From Nectonema munidae (taxonomy: Eukaryota > Nematomorpha > Nectonematoida > Nectonematidae): a DNA stretch of 64,000 bases. How positions within the stretch are numbered: position 1 is the first letter of the stretch; each line of letters opens with the position of its first letter. The position numbers and the translations under genes are program-made. Of this stretch, positions 1 through 13,621 are shown in pieces. Under the pieces are notes generated by a model, which saw only the letters and a program-made list of their open reading frames with translations, made no database searches and was not told where the DNA came from. Location: contig JAUIRK010000926.1 in the NCBI GenBank assembly GCA_030549495.1, positions 186,001 through 250,000 on the forward strand. The letters are read 5' to 3'.

Positions 1-1031
1 GTAGTTTGAATTATAACCAGGGAAGTATATTTATTTTTCTAAAAAATTTTTTCTTTAGACCCCTTTGTGAAGTCAATTTATATTTGAGTTTGAAAGATGA
101 GCGTGCTTTCTAATTCTATTTTTCTTTTATAAATTTGTTCGATGTAGTCCTTAAACCCGTTGTAAAGAAAAGTTTTTACACAAAAAATTTTCCATACTTT
201 CCCCAATACTATCTTTTTCTGTTTTAGGCCTTGTTTTTAGAGGTGTAAATTTGTCGATTTCGTAAAAACTTTGTTTTACTGATGCTTTGATAAATTTATC
301 AAGAATTCGTTTATTATTTTATAAATGATCTGCCATTTTGTTCTATCTATATTTTCTATCATTCATCACCTCATACATTTGATAATTTTTACATTGATAA
401 CTTTTGTCAAATTGTCAGCACTTTAAAATTAGTTGATAAGTTATTAATTATTAGCTAGAATTGTTGAAACAAATATTTTGATTTTGAAACAAATATTATT
501 AATTATAAATCTAATCCGGCGCCTAGCTTAAAGCTTTCCTTGAGCCAACAAAAGAGAGGGCATACCGATGGCCGGGGCAAAGCATAAACTAGATGCGTTG
601 GGGCCTGTCCTCATCTCCCCCAAAAATACGTCTATAAATTATTGTTTGTTTTCTTTAATATTTTAATCAATTCATTGAAAACCAACTGATGTAATTCAAG
701 TGCTTATTCCTGAATTGATGTCAAAAAGTTTCATTCAATTTAGATATATTAAAATTAATTTTTAAAATACTAGGAGGGCAAGTAGTTCAATACCACTTGT
801 TAGTTAAGTTATCTAGTCTGTTATTTTATTAGTGACTTGTGGTTATAACAGAAAAGATCTATAAATAAAATTTGTAGACATCTCACTTTCAATGTTTTTA
901 TGAGCGAAGCATGATTTCATGACACCAGCACTTATAGCTAGACCAAATTTATTCCAAGTGATATCTATTTTATTATAGAAAATAAAATAAAATGATTTAT
1001 TTTCTGAAACAAAAACATTGAAAATAAATGC
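1..1031. other. AT-rich, no gene seen
   Basis: No coding sequence recognised. A less AT-rich patch at 516-630 (with ggcgcc and gatggccggggcaaag) looks like an old repeat of unknown family. The 76-codon frame starting at 1394, just beyond this stretch and the first hAT element, is hydrophobic and I do not support it. Confidence 0.5.
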
Positions 1032-1039
1032 CTATCAAG

Positions 1040-1308
1040 CAGAGTTGCGCAGTCCGGGTCGGTAGCCTTTGGAGTCTGGGATTTTAAAGGAATATGAGCC
1101 TGAGTCGGAGACGGATTCGTAACTATTCTGTGTCGGATTTTTTGAACTATTTAAAAATAATTTTTTCAAATTTAAAAAACAGAGTGACTTCTATATGCAA
1201 ATAAGTGTGGGATTTAAATACTGTGGGTTTAAATCGGAGTCGTATTTCGTTTATCGGAGTCAGATTTGGAACCGGATATATTCCTTCCGTTCCGACCGTG
1301 TAACCCTG
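1040..1308. mobile_element. Non-autonomous hAT element (269 bp)
   Basis: Ends are inverted (cagagttgcgcagtc at left, gaccgtgtaaccctg at right), and the 8-bp flank ctatcaag is repeated exactly at 1032-1039 and 1309-1316. The 8-bp duplication and CAG ends indicate the hAT superfamily. The interior is rich in ggagtcg/tcggagtc motifs and has no coding capacity. Confidence 0.85.
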
Positions 1309-1699
1309 CTATCAAGGGTATTACCCGCGTTAATATTTACTCATATCACCCTACGTGTATGAAATACTAATCTTCAAGAAAATCTAACTTATCTTGATTG
1401 TACTATACATTGTCATCCTCAAAAATTTAAATGAGGGGGATCGCCTCTTTGCTTCTCTTAATCCGTCCCTGCATAACACTTTTCTTGATATCTGTATTCT
1501 TGATTTGATTATCTTCTTTCCATATATTTTTATTTTTCTTCATGTTTTCCCACTTGAAAAATATATAGATTTTAAAGAAAAATTAAAAATGCTTACCTTT
1601 TTATTAACAATAAATATAAATTAGTGAGATAGTGATATAACATTTTAGTAATAATTAGTAATCTATTTTTGGCATTTTATTTGATATTAGTGATATATT

Positions 1700-2107
1700 T
1701 GACATTGCTTCTTACGAACTAGTTTTTTTATGCGTGGTTGAATACCAGAGAGTGCACAACGCAAATCGCTTTCATCATTAAGCTTGTTTCTATACTTATT
1801 CTTGATAGCAACAAGCATTGAAAAAGCAGCCTCACAAAGATACGTGAATCCGAACATTGGAATCCGAAGAGCCTGATTTGAGACTAAAGGGTAAAACAGA
1901 AAGATATTTGACTCAGAATATGTTATTCAATACAGAAAATAGATTAGCAGATTGTATGATGAAGTGGTTTTTATGCATTTGTTTCATAAAATTCCTAATG
2001 TTTGCTCACGTTTCAAATTTTTTAAAAAATTATTAAGAACTCACACCTCCTCTTAAATGTTACTCGAACCCCCTAAGGGTGCCCTTCCCTTAGGTTAAGA
2101 ACCACTT
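1700..2107 (-). pseudogene. hAT transposase C-terminal remnant
   Basis: The minus strand at about 1864-1710 reads IPMFGFTYLCEAAFSMLVAI, then KNKYRNKLNDESDLRCALSG and IQPRIKKL. This is the C-terminal dimerisation region of BED/ZBED-type hAT transposases. The right side finishes with ggttaagaaccactt near 2107, a typical hAT terminal inverted repeat read inward. Most of the gene is deleted between the two. The left end is not defined. Confidence 0.7.
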
Positions 2108-3567
2108 CAGTGTCGTTTTTAATAGTTGGTATCTTCATTATCAATGTTGTCGTTTCACAAGTAGGCGATGTTGTACGTTTTATGGTTAAGCTTTTAAAAA
2201 AGCCTTGAAGTAAACGCGCGAAAACATTTTATCAGCATAAAATAATTACAAAACTTATTTTTAATTAAATTGTCACACACTAGCCAATCACATCTTATCT
2301 TTTTTACACAAAAAATTCCCTCTAATTTATCATCACCACTTTTTATCCTACCATATTATTTACATTATTAACAATCTTTTCCAATACCAAATTATGTCTT
2401 ATTTATCACTTCATACCAACTTAATATTCTTTTTACTTCTTTATATCATATATTTATCTATCCCTTCTATAGTAGTAGGCTAGAGATTGATTGTAATCAT
2501 TTTATCGAGAGATTATATCATGCACAATCTCACATCATACCTTTCTTACTCTCACTTTGCATGAGTCCTGGAGTATTTACGAGGAACGAAACCTGGATAC
2601 TTACCAGGGATCGGCAGTAATTTTAACACGAGACACATATTGAAGATTATATAAAGCCTTTCAGGCGTCTTCAAACAGATTTATGCAAATTTTGATCACC
2701 TATACTTTTGTTAATTTGTGTACACTAGAATGAGTTGGTGAATTGCCTTGAACCGTATAAAAGAGTAATATTATTTTGAAAAAAGCAAATCATTTTATTA
2801 TTTAACTAAATTATTGATAACCTATATTGTATATGTTTTCACTTGTTCAATTTTAATTTTTCTTCCAATTATTACGATTTTTCTAATAATCCTCATACAA
2901 ACACTTCAAAATGGATTTATAGACCAAGATAAAAAACCATATCACCTGGTTTTGAATAAAGAATTGTCTAACTTAGCAAAGTGGACAATTTTTTCGATTA
3001 CTAGTAAAACAGGAAAAACACAAGGCTGCTTATGTCACGATCACGATATCATGGTCCCCCACATTTTATAGTTTGAATGCGTATTTTTGTCCACATACGC
3101 AAAGGAGAATAAAACATTATTGTAAAATGTTTCTTAATCAGTTTTTGAGAGGTGTGGAAGTTTCTTATCTTTAAGCGTGAAAGAGTACTACTTTCTTATA
3201 AACTAGTTTATATACAAAATAGTGTATTTAGTGAAGTAATCATTGCCCGAATTAAAGCTTACCTGTCGAAAGATGCAATCGTCCTGAACTCGATTCTCTA
3301 TGTGTCCAACTATGGATTGATGTATTGTCAAGAATTAAAATAACGTGAAAATACCATCTTATTAACGTGACCACAAAATCGAAGAAAACCGAGACTAAAG
3401 AATATTTACTTTTGGTATCAAGTTTATGAGATAATAAGTGAAAAAATATAAGTAAAGTGCTGAATCATCATTTGTCCGAAATAAAAAGAATTAAACGCTT
3501 TCAAGCAAATGTATTTTTAAGTGACATGAATTTTTGACTCGACGAGGCTTTATCAAGTGAAAAGCAC
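2108..3567. other. AT-rich, nothing firm
   Basis: Short hydrophobic frames only. The patch gaggaacgaaacctggata at 2581 resembles gaggaacaaaaccaggata at 30285, hinting at a shared repeat tail. Nothing else identified. Confidence 0.45.
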
Positions 3568-3571
3568 TTAA

Positions 3572-3660
3572 CCGGTTATCGTCTGCGTTTTTTAAGGCTT
3601 TTTAATACAAATCTTCTGCTTTATACTTGACATCGTCTGATTATTCTGGTCGATAACTGG
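3572..3660. mobile_element. TTAA-flanked mini-element (89 bp)
   Basis: Flanked by TTAA at 3568-3571 and 3661-3664. Ends are ccggttatcgtctgcg and ggtcgataactgg, roughly inverted. Related sequence occurs at 33592-33730 in the opposite orientation (shared aatacaaatcttctgcttta). TTAA targets are the hallmark of piggyBac-type elements; the assignment is inference. Confidence 0.55.
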
Positions 3661-4017
3661 TTAATGTAGTAGAAGTTGTTAAAGGCTTTCACTTAAAAAT
3701 AAATGTGTCTTTGCTTAATAAATTGAAAAGTTTTTAAAATTTGTTCTGTAGATTAGGGGTATTTTTTTTTCAATAAACTAAACTTTAACCACATACGATA
3801 AGCGTGATTTTTATTTCAAATTTTGTTAATGTGTTATATGTTTCTTTTTGGCCATTAAATCTGGTCATCAAAGAGTTGAGCGAATCGATGAATAAGGAAG
3901 AACATGGTGGATTCAAGCAGGAGATTTTCGAGCGTCAAAGTCAAGCATCAGCCATTATTGTTTTTCGTACTTTTTTCTTGTATAACTTAATGTTTTATAT
4001 CATTCACTTCGCCCTTT

Positions 4018-4213
4018 CATATTAACATGCGAGCACACCCTAAGCCTAGTTTCTTATACACTTCTTCAATAAAAGTTGGTTTCTCCGCTTCACTCTGAGT
4101 ACAACTTCGTAGTGCTTCATCACATTTAAGTTTCCAGTCATCAGCACCAATTGGTATCTCATATACGTGATTACCCATAAGGTCGTCGTCAATTTCTTTT
4201 TGTCTCTGCTTGA
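4018..4213 (-). CDS. Probable coding exon of an unidentified gene
   Basis: On the minus strand, after an acceptor-like ttaatttttcaag, about 62 codons stay open: QRQKEIDDDLMGNHVYEIPI, then GADDWKLKCDEALRSCTQSE, then [19 protein letters not shown], ending RMLI and a stop. The composition (charged, with single Trp and Cys residues, few runs of Lys/Ile/Phe) is unlike the chance frames of this AT-rich DNA. It may be a terminal exon, or use a gtgtgc donor after KKLGLG. I do not recognise the family. It could belong to a gene antisense to or left of PKC, be a processed fragment, or be part of an unknown mobile element. No promoter or partner exon was found. Confidence 0.5.
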
Positions 4214-4728
4214 AAAATTAATCCTTTGAGGACCACAATTTTCAAGACTTAATATTCATCGCTTGCCTTCTTTTTCATTGAAATTTTATATATGAGCAAA
4301 GGATTCACCTTTACCGGCACATAGGTATCACACTGATCCTCAAAGTATCAAAGGAAGGCAAACAGGTAAAATTCTATTAGATCGATTAATACAAGTTTAA
4401 AAAGGGTAACGAATTTATTAAAAAAATGAATAATTGTTTCTGATCCATATGATTTTTAAAACTGGTTTTTAAAATTGTTAATTTTATATTTTGAAATATT
4501 TAAATCTAAATCATATATTCTCAACTTGGATAATTAGCAAATTTAATTATGTGATGGAGAGAATGAAGGACAATCTTTGAAGGGAAATATGGATCGATCG
4601 TCTTTCAACAATTCTTAGTTCGAAAAATCAATAGTTTTTTCTTTAAGAATTTCAAATTCTCAAGCTTCTTTAAAAGTACAAAAGTTTTACTTTTTTTGTT
4701 CGTATAAAGTTTACTTTTTTTTTAAAAG

Positions 4729-4866
4729 CGGCAGATGGCCTAGTAGTAGGAGCGTAGGGGCTTGATCCATGTGGTTTAGATTCGATTCCAGATACTGATT
4801 ATCCGTTCCATTTGTCCAGCTATGAAGATTATTCTACCATATGGATGCGATACCGACAACTAAAAA
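4729..4866 (+). repeat. tRNA-derived SINE, family B
   Basis: A tRNA-like head with box A-like tggcctagtagtaggagc and box B-like ggtttagattcgattcc, then a non-tRNA body ending in cgacaactaaa. A related copy lies on the minus strand at 11886-11976. It cannot fold into a normal tRNA, so it is a SINE rather than a tRNA gene. Confidence 0.6.
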
Positions 4867-6834
4867 AATAAAATGTATCTTTGTTTTAGTTATTTTCATT
4901 TCTACAGATAAGACTCATTTTTGCTCCTACCTATATACAGGCTCATATATCAGAGAAAAAATTAGGAAAGGCTAAAACTAAAAAGAATTATTAGGGGTAT
5001 TCCAAAATCGTTATACCCTTTTTTTACAATGTTTTATTTCTTTCATCGGTCATCTGAAACAAAAAGTGTTAGCGTGCTAATTGGCAAAATGGTTGCAATT
5101 TTAAGTATATACAATACAACTTTTATAATAGATACAGCCGCCTTGGGACTGACATCAATATCCTTATTAGATAAGTTCTTTTATTGAAGGAATGAATGAT
5201 TATAAATAATGCATACTTCAGACCAAAATTGATCACAGTCGTTATTTAGGATAGGTACGGAATAGGCAGGTGTCCACAGAAAAGAAGTTTTACCGTCTTT
5301 TGTGATTCTATTATAATTATTTTCGATTTAAAAAGTTTAGGGTCTCCATAGCCCTCCCTAGTCCCTCTCTGGGTATGCGCCAGTCTACATCGAACAACAT
5401 GATACGTTTGCAAAGTAAGGATCATCATAATTTTAAAGACAAATATTTCATTTTGCCTAAAAGTTTCAGCTCTAGTCATCCTATATCATCATATATGATA
5501 TGCATAATATTTATACAAGATGTAATTACAATGAAAGAACAAAATATTAGAATAGTAAGTATTTATTTATGATAGTTGGTATGCATAAAAATTTGTTCAA
5601 AGCAAACAATGTGTATTGTGTAGTAGTAGTAGGAAGTAGTAGATTACTATTACAACAATATCGCATTCATTTCTCCTATTTTCTATTTTTTTACCTCAGA
5701 AATCATCTTTAATAATTGTGAATCCTTATTTTTACTCTGAGCTTTTTTTGGCATGCAGTTGCTACTACGAATCAAATTGCACTCGGATAGAAAAGCTAGA
5801 AGATATCAATGTTGTTGTGATACTTAAGAAGGGCCCAATCGATTGATCTAACATTCAATGTAAAATTTTAGGGCTTTGCTTACCATTTCTACTTGCCGCC
5901 TATCTGCTTAACTAATCTGCTAACTAACATTACGCTTGCCATGAAAGTAATATTACCCTTAGTTTGTCTACTAAACCTACCTGCCAATACTTGAGTGCCT
6001 TTCAACGGATACATATCGTTTGAGTATTCCTTTTAATTTTGTAAGAATTTAATGAGTGCGCTTAATGGTGTGGGCCTCTTAAAATAACATCTATACTTTG
6101 TATATTTGTCGCTAACTTTTCACACTTCACTGAAATATTGTATTTTTAATTGAGGAAACGTTTCCATTGATTTTAGTTTATAAGTCTACACCTTCTCAAA
6201 CTCTTACCTTTGTCTTTAGATCATTTATTATCGTCGGCTTTCATTGTGAATATTTTCTCTTACATTCTTTTTTCCAACTTTTGTTCCTTTCTACTCTTTC
6301 ACTTTACTTTATTCGAGGAGTTGCAAAACAATCAAATTTAGAAGTGTGTTTTAGCGTGATACATTAAAATCATTTGCCTATTTGTTATCCTAAAGTGAAT
6401 GCATTGTGCATGATGATTATTAAAGTCATTTCTTCTTTTTATGACGTTATCAAATCAAATCAATTATTTTATTTTCATTTTCAGATCTTATTACAACTTT
6501 TTCTATCAGTTATGTCTATGTGTTCCCTTTGCAAATTCTCTTTTAGTTAAAACCTAAAAAAAATTACTACAAAAAATTTCTTTTGAAAGTTCTTCCCTTA
6601 GTATCTAAAGTTTCTTAACACTTTAGAACTAGCTGCGTCATTTGTAGCATTTTCTATTTGTATTGAATAATAACATTCTCAGAGTTGTATTATTTTTTGA
6701 ACTTGTGCTTGTTGAATCATTTCATTTTTGCAACATTTTTTATATAACAAAATTTGTTTCAAAATTTCAAAATATTACTTCTGTCTTATTTATATTTTTA
6801 AACAATATCTTTTGTCTCTTTTTTTGTCAATATA
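4867..6834. other. AT-rich, repeat edges only
   Basis: A short TAG-rich simple repeat lies near 5621-5643, and a hAT-end-like block (cccagagaggg on the minus strand) near 5345-5385. No gene supported. Confidence 0.45.
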
Positions 6835-7045
6835 CCATTTTTACTTCTAAATTGTTATTTTTCAATTTTAATTTGTCTTTTTAAGTCCTAAATTGTCTTT
6901 TTTCAATTTTAGTTTGTCTATTTAAGTTCCTAAATGATCTTTTTCCAATTTTATTTTGTATTTTAGAAAGAGCGTTTAGAATTTAAAAAAGACATAAAAG
7001 ACAATTTAGAATTTAAAAAAGACATATTGGAATTGAAAAAAGACA
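6835..7045. repeat. Tandem plus inverted AT-rich repeat
   Basis: Units of about 40 bp containing aattgtctttttt and caattttaatttgtc are repeated two to three times at 6835-6960. They reappear inverted (gacaatttagaatttaaaaa) at 6995-7045, giving a potential cruciform. No gene is seen. Confidence 0.6.
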
Positions 7046-7395
7046 ATTTAAAATGGTATTCCAAAGGAATTCTTCATTTTGCTGCAATAATAATGTCTTT
7101 ACTCGTTCTAGTGTTAAAAAGTTTTCTAAATTAATTCCTTTCTTGGTATAAATATTCTTTAAAATTACACAGGGTTTTTGTATCCTGCAAAACAGGAAAA
7201 ACTCATGAATTTTAAACACATACTGGAAAGGGCTTTTCGGATATGATTTTTGAGCCCATCTTATTTACCGATAACAACTTATTGAAAATCCAATTTTTAT
7301 TTGTAAACATACTTCTTATATTTCTTTTTTAAACGAAAAATGCTTGTATAAGTGAAGAAGAGTACAAAATAAGGCAAAAAGGATTGACTTACCAG

Positions 7396-8010
7396 AGGGA
7401 GGGTAGGCTTTCGATTCTATTCTGACTCTGATTCTCTAAATTTTTTATTTACAACTTTGATTCTGTTTTATATCTAAAATTCTGATTTTGATTCTGATTC
7501 TCAAATTACCATTCTAATTCTGATTTTGGTTACTAAAACATATTTTATAGATACTTACAAGGGAGTTTAGCTAGATGTGGAAAGATGGATTGCTTTATTT
7601 TCCAGTAGCTTACTGGATCATCATCGGTGCTGATGCATGATTCAATGAAATATGGATATAGTTTTCGTCATAACTGTCAAACACTAATGGGCACGTGTAC
7701 TAGACTCCTGACTGTGAGAATGAAAAAATCCGCTCTACCCGTGGTTTCTACTCTGTATGCGGATTGTCATTTATTTGTGTTGTCTCCATGGGAAAGTACT
7801 GTGGAGCACAGTTCTTAATTTCTCAAGAAACTCTACTCTTTGTCATAATGTATACAAAGCGAAGCTTCCAGCGCTACAACTATTGAGAGAATCTGTTTTG
7901 GTTCCCTGTGTCTGATTTTAATTCTGATTCTGATTTTAGGTGTTTTTAAATTATTATGATTTTGAATATGATTCTATGAATTTCTGTAATTCCGTTTCTG
8001 ATTCTCGAGT
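7396..8010. repeat. Repeat with degenerate TTCTGA-rich ends
   Basis: Stretches of repeated attctgattctgattt occur at 7396-7545 and again at 7905-8000. They bracket a less AT-rich interior (7560-7890) with a 63-codon frame I do not recognise. The layout suggests an old element with simple-repeat-like ends, perhaps related to the tcggagtc-rich element at 1040. No target duplication was found. Confidence 0.35.
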
Positions 8011-11000
8011 TTTCATCTAGAGGGGAGTGTGTGGTGTGGTGATTAATTTAAAGCTCTATAAAGTGCAGCACTCCTCTCTGATAAACGTTCATAGAGAATT
8101 TGACGCATTCTTTTTTTGGGAATCCTAATCGTTTTTTTGTGAATTATAATCAGCTTTTTTTTAACAATTGGAATCGTACTAAATAATGATGTAGCATTAA
8201 CATCGGTAAATTTTTAGATGTTTACTAATCTTTTGTGCAGCACCCATAAACAAATTACATGTATTAGTGGTTTCGGGAGTGTATAAGAGCATTTGTATTT
8301 CATGCATAGCCTTCTCTACACATGGTATCATGAAGTTTTCTTTTTGTTCACCACTTGTTAGAAAAATTATCACGTGAAGGAAGATGAGTTACACAAATAT
8401 CAATTTCTCTATTGCCTTGATAATATATTTGTGATGTAAAAATTTGTTTGATAACTTCATGCAATGTGAAAATTGTTTGATAACTTCATGCATTTTTCTG
8501 GAGGAAATAAATTAGAAGGAAACGCGAAAGAAAATCTAATCTTTTATGTTTTTTATTTAAAGCACTTTCACCCGTTATGCTATATGCTCGAACCATTTAG
8601 GCTGCTAATTTGAGTGTCAATTTTGAAATATTAAATTTTTATTATGAAGTATCAATTAATATCAAGATTAGGTACCCATTTTTTAAAAAATATGTCTGAG
8701 CATCGACATTGATTCATAATCGTCATTCTATAACGTAATTGGCATAGAAATCATCCAAAAAATTGGTTTTTCGTTAAGCATGTCATATTTATACATTTTG
8801 GATGTATCATACTTTTGTTATATTGTCAACGCGAAAGAAATATCGATTTTACAAGACACATGTGTTTGTGTGTCTTTGTTAGTGTTAAATTTAATTGATA
8901 AATTTATGCTTTTTAGTTTTTGTTGTCTGTTTTTTGTTTATCTCGAAACTGATATATTCTATGTTTTTTCTTCGTAATATCTTTTCTCATATGGACCCCT
9001 CCGTATGTTTGAGAATTTAACTGAATTTTGGAACGACTATGTCTCAATTTTGTTTACTTTTGACATCGCTCATTGCAAATTTAGTCTAGATCTTCTCTCT
9101 AACTAGAATGACATATTTTGATTATCATCTTTCTACAATTTGGCAGAAGGAAAAACGTAGAATTAATTTTCCAAATATTTAAAGGTGTATTCATAAATAA
9201 GTTTAAAAACTCCTTTATCAAAAGTGAAATGCAATATCTAAAACGTATAAATTTGATTAAATGGTTCTAGCCTATTTTAATTTCTTTAACTTTTGTAATA
9301 GTCAATGTTTCTTAACTTGTGGGTCTCGTGTCATTAAATTTTTTTAGGGGTTTAGGAAGTTAAGAAGCTGACTTAAATATATGCGTACAAAGACAGAGAA
9401 TACTCAAACAACTCTCAAACTAATTACAGTTAACACTAGCTCTCTAAAAGTGGTAGCTCGCTATAGCGACTAATTTCTTGCAGTCGTAATATTTTTCCTA
9501 TCTTGGCAAGATAAGTTACTCCATTACTCATATAGATTTTTAAGAACTAACATGATTTGATTCAATGTTGATATTTTTTACTCGCAAGTAAACATTAAAA
9601 AAAAGTTTACTCTGGAATAGGAGTAGGAATACTTCGAAAATTTCCTCCCTGATTTTAACATAATTTTCACTTCCTTAGCTACCAGTCTCAGGATTGAGAC
9701 GACTACTTTATCCGCTTTCAAGCCTCATATTAATAAGTCGATGGTAAAACGTATCTTAAAATTGGTTTCACATGTATACTCAAAATTCTTTACTCAAGAG
9801 CCACAGTGTGTTATATATATGGGAAGGTCTTATATGTCATAAAAATATAAAGCCAATCAAACATAACTTTCATTTTAAGAACTACTAGAAGAGGCATTGC
9901 ATAAAAGATAGTCTCCTGAACCCTGGTAATCACTTTTTCCGTCAAAATAAGTCAACGTTAGAGGCTTCATACAGAGTGGCAAAAATTGCAGAAACTAAAA
10001 AGCTTTATACCATAGGTGAATTAAACATTGTATTTTGGAAGCAACAAATATAATTCTTGGAGATAAACAGTCAAATCAACTGAAAGGAAATCCAGTTCAT
10101 TAAGTTAACATATGTTTGAGAAATGGAGAAATTTAGCATTATGCGAATTTTAATCTCTAAAGAAACTGAAAAAATCTGTTTTTTAAGGAAAATCCACTTT
10201 TGAGTACTGAAAGTTTTCTTTATGAGTTTAATTTTTCAATGTCTTGTATTAAAATTTTTTTAATCTCATGATTGTGCGTACAAACATCATGCATGAAAAG
10301 TCCTTCCTTACTTTTGAACTTTTGTAGATATTCTCTACATATTTTCTGATGACAATTGTTCGGAGCTAGATTCTACAGCATCCATTAAATGCAACACTTG
10401 TCAAAAGTTGTTCAAAAGTAAGCAAGGGCTTTTTATTTATAAAGTTCGGGCACATTATCTTCAGATCCAAAAAAATTAAAACAAAACATCAAAAAATAAA
10501 AAACTCTAAATATACTGATAAATATCGCCTTAAGGCCGAATTGTCACTGAATATATTTATAGTATTCAAAATTTGATTTTCCTAAGAAACATTTACTGCT
10601 CGATTTTTTAGTTTCTTATAAGTAAAAAAGTGTGTGTATAGTTCTGAATAAAATTCCTTAAAATTTAATTGTCAACCTTGAAATTAAAAAAAAACTTTTT
10701 GTTATAAATTTTTTGAAAATTAATCCTTCTTAGCTTTGAATCTTTTGATATTGAATCATAAAAGTTCATTAATGGAGATTTTCTTTCCTTTTTACCTCCA
10801 GATGTGCAAACGCTGTATTTTTGTCTAATTACGGCCAAAACTCAACACCTTTCACTATAAGCCAGACAAGAGAAGGAATTGCTGATTGAAAATTCCCCTT
10901 GTATGATGTGATTTTTGAATGGTGTGTAATTATTACTCAAAGTTAGATTTATGATATCGAAATTTTTCTTGAAAACCTCGTTTTGTAATGATTTTTTGGT

Positions 11001-11885
11001 ATAGTGAGTTATTTGAAGCGATTTCTATTTCTTTAATTAGTCTGTGGTGTGCCAGTGCTTTGAAGCAGACGAGCTTTTGCGATATATTTTTATATATTTC
11101 ATCTATTATTAATCTTGTAGTAGTAGTGTACAAACTTTTCCAACCAAACAACGAATTAGCAATCTAATTACATATTCTTTATTAAGTGAAAGTAATAATT
11201 GCACCAAATTCTCGCAGTAATTGGATTTGAATGTGTCGCGTAAATAATTCATAAAATTCTACGCATGTGTACACCTTTGAATGAATGATCTGTGTTTGTT
11301 TTGTGTTTGTGATAATGTATAATAATTAATGCAGTACTTTCAAATTCTCCATACTTGTCGCCAGTCTACTGTATCAATATATCACAAGTGAAGCTCTGAT
11401 ACCACCTATTTTTAAAGAACATACACACTATCATTGCAAGTTTTGCTGTTTTTTTTGTTTTTTTGTACTCTAAAACAACTCGATACTCATATACACAACA
11501 TCACTTTGATCGTTAGTAAATTGATGAGGAGTCTCGTTGGTCAAAATTTAAGATCTTTTCAAACTCATCATATTCTCATTTGTCGAATACACGATTAACG
11601 GCTCTTCCAACCAATGGATATTTTTCCAATGATCTGGAGATCACTTTTTTCATTTTACTGCTGATTTTGCTGACTAGTTTCGGAGTTCAAAGCAAATATA
11701 TTGATAAAATAGTGAAAATGAGATGTAACGGTTGATGAGTTTATACTCCGAAACTTGTCGGCAATAAAGTGTCCAGTTTTTACAATTTTTTATATTTGTT
11801 ATAATTATTTCACCTCAATGGGCATATCTGTTAAAGATTTTGTTTCTAAATATTTTTTCATTTTGTTTTTGTCTTTAATTTATAA
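8011..11885. other. AT-rich, one MITE, otherwise nothing
   Basis: Apart from the small inverted-repeat element at 10298, I see no gene, RNA or complete repeat. A weak hAT-like edge (cttaacttgtgggtctcg) is at about 9312. Confidence 0.45.
10298..10437. mobile_element. Small inverted-repeat element (MITE, about 140 bp)
   Basis: Left end aagtccttccttacttttga and right end gttcaaaagtaagcaagggc are inverted over about 30 bp, with a unique centre. The target duplication is unclear, so the superfamily is not assigned. Confidence 0.55.
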
Positions 11886-11976
11886 CTGGACCAATCTAGG
11901 GATAGTCACAATTGGGAATCTAGCACTGACCAACTGGATTGACACCCTACGCCCCAACCACTAAACCATCTGCAGA
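11886..11976 (-). repeat. tRNA-derived SINE, family B (head)
   Basis: The minus strand reads gcagatggtttagtggttgg and then ggtcagtgctagattccc, box A- and box B-like blocks resembling the copy at 4729. Only the tRNA-like head is clear. Confidence 0.55.
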
Positions 11977-12586
11977 GCTCTGAAAATATTAAAATACATG
12001 TAATTATGTATTTCCTGGGAAGAAGAGAATAGCTTTTATTCAACAAATACTTGATGGAAAAAGTGATTATTGCAAAAGCTTGATAAATATATACTACAAA
12101 ATTTACATGGACATGTAAAAATAAAGAAAGATGTTGAGTAATTGAATGATGTAAATTGAATATAAACAATAGAAAAAGATAAGAAAAAAATATGATAAAA
12201 TGAGTTATTCAAACTATGTTCAAAAAGAAAGAAAACTGCAAGCAGCAAAGGGGAAAGGTGTGTTGCTGTAAAATATTCAAATGAATAATTTGAATATTAC
12301 AATGTAAAAATATTGAATTTACAAAGACTGATTATAGCTGTAATATTTTTTTCTTCCTAAATTTTACCAGTATGTTCTTTTTCACCATGAGACACAGTTC
12401 AAAAAAGTTTTGGGCATTTTTTGCAGCCATTTACGATTTTTGTCAATAGAGCGTATATAAACTAAAATAAGAAACTGGAAAGAATTCGATTAGTGAAAGT
12501 TTCTGATTTTTTGAAGTGTTATTTTAAATTTTTTTGGATCTCAAGAAGAATTTCAAACCTTGGAAAAATATGGAAATGAATTTATG

Positions 12587-12900
12587 TATATCCCTTTTTA
12601 GTTCTATTTTGTCTTTATACAATTCAATCGGAATTAAAAATTTTGATTTTGTTGTTTTTATTGTTTTGACTTTTGTCATTTTTAATTAAATTTTATTTTC
12701 AAAATTTTAAATTTATTTTTCCAAGTTTAATTTCCTATTCATTGTCAAGAATTTTGAAAATTTAATCTAAAATTAATGTGAAAATTTCAAGTTTAATAAA
12801 AATAACACATGTCAAAACAATATAAACCCAACAAAATCAAAAATTTAATTTCAGATGGAATTGCAAAGGACTAAATAGAACTAAAATGGTATATATAAAT
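12587..12900. mobile_element. Foldback AT-rich element
   Basis: Arms of about 130 bp are inverted. The left runs from tatatcccttttt through agttctattttgtc and gattttgttg; the right reads the complement through caacaaaatcaaaaat and agaactaaaatggtatata. The loop is about 50 bp. No coding capacity and no clear target duplication. Confidence 0.65.
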
Positions 12901-13621
12901 TGTTCTGATGAAGAATTTTTTTGTTCTGAATTAAAACTATTTTGAAAATAAAAAGAAAAATTTTTGAACTAATGCAAATAATGGTAAAAAAAATTCTAAA
13001 CGAAAGTAAAATAACATGAAATTTCACAGTGTTTGTTCGAAATTATAATTTTGATAAAAGAAAGATGAGAGTAAATTTATATAACATAGAAATAAATAAA
13101 TCATGATACACTCTACTAACTTATCAATCTAGACAACGCCCTTCGAATAAAAACAAACAATAAAAACAAATGACTATTACTCGATGCAACTTTTTCATGA
13201 TCACCCACATTTTTCTATCTTATTTTACGACTGAAATTTCTCTAAACTCTTTCCTCATAAAACTATGCTACCTTTCAAACCAACTGTTTTAAAAAGTTTT
13301 GATATCTAGATATTTAAAGGGATATCGATTTTCTTTAGAAAATCGGTCACAAGCGTACATGGACCACTTCCGAATATTTGTTTTCATAAACCAAGTAAGT
13401 GTAATGTCATGTTACCGGGCAAAACTTTTTTCATCAGCACTGAATGTGATGTAAGTTCCAAATGAAACACTCCACGATTTCATGACATGAAACAAGCTAT
13501 GATAAATTTTAATTGCATAATCATGTTAAAAATGAAACCCAAGAATCGTTAGAGTATTCAGACCTTGTTATCGAAACCTCATGATTTCCTCACTTCTGAG
13601 CAAAATCAATAACACAAACTC

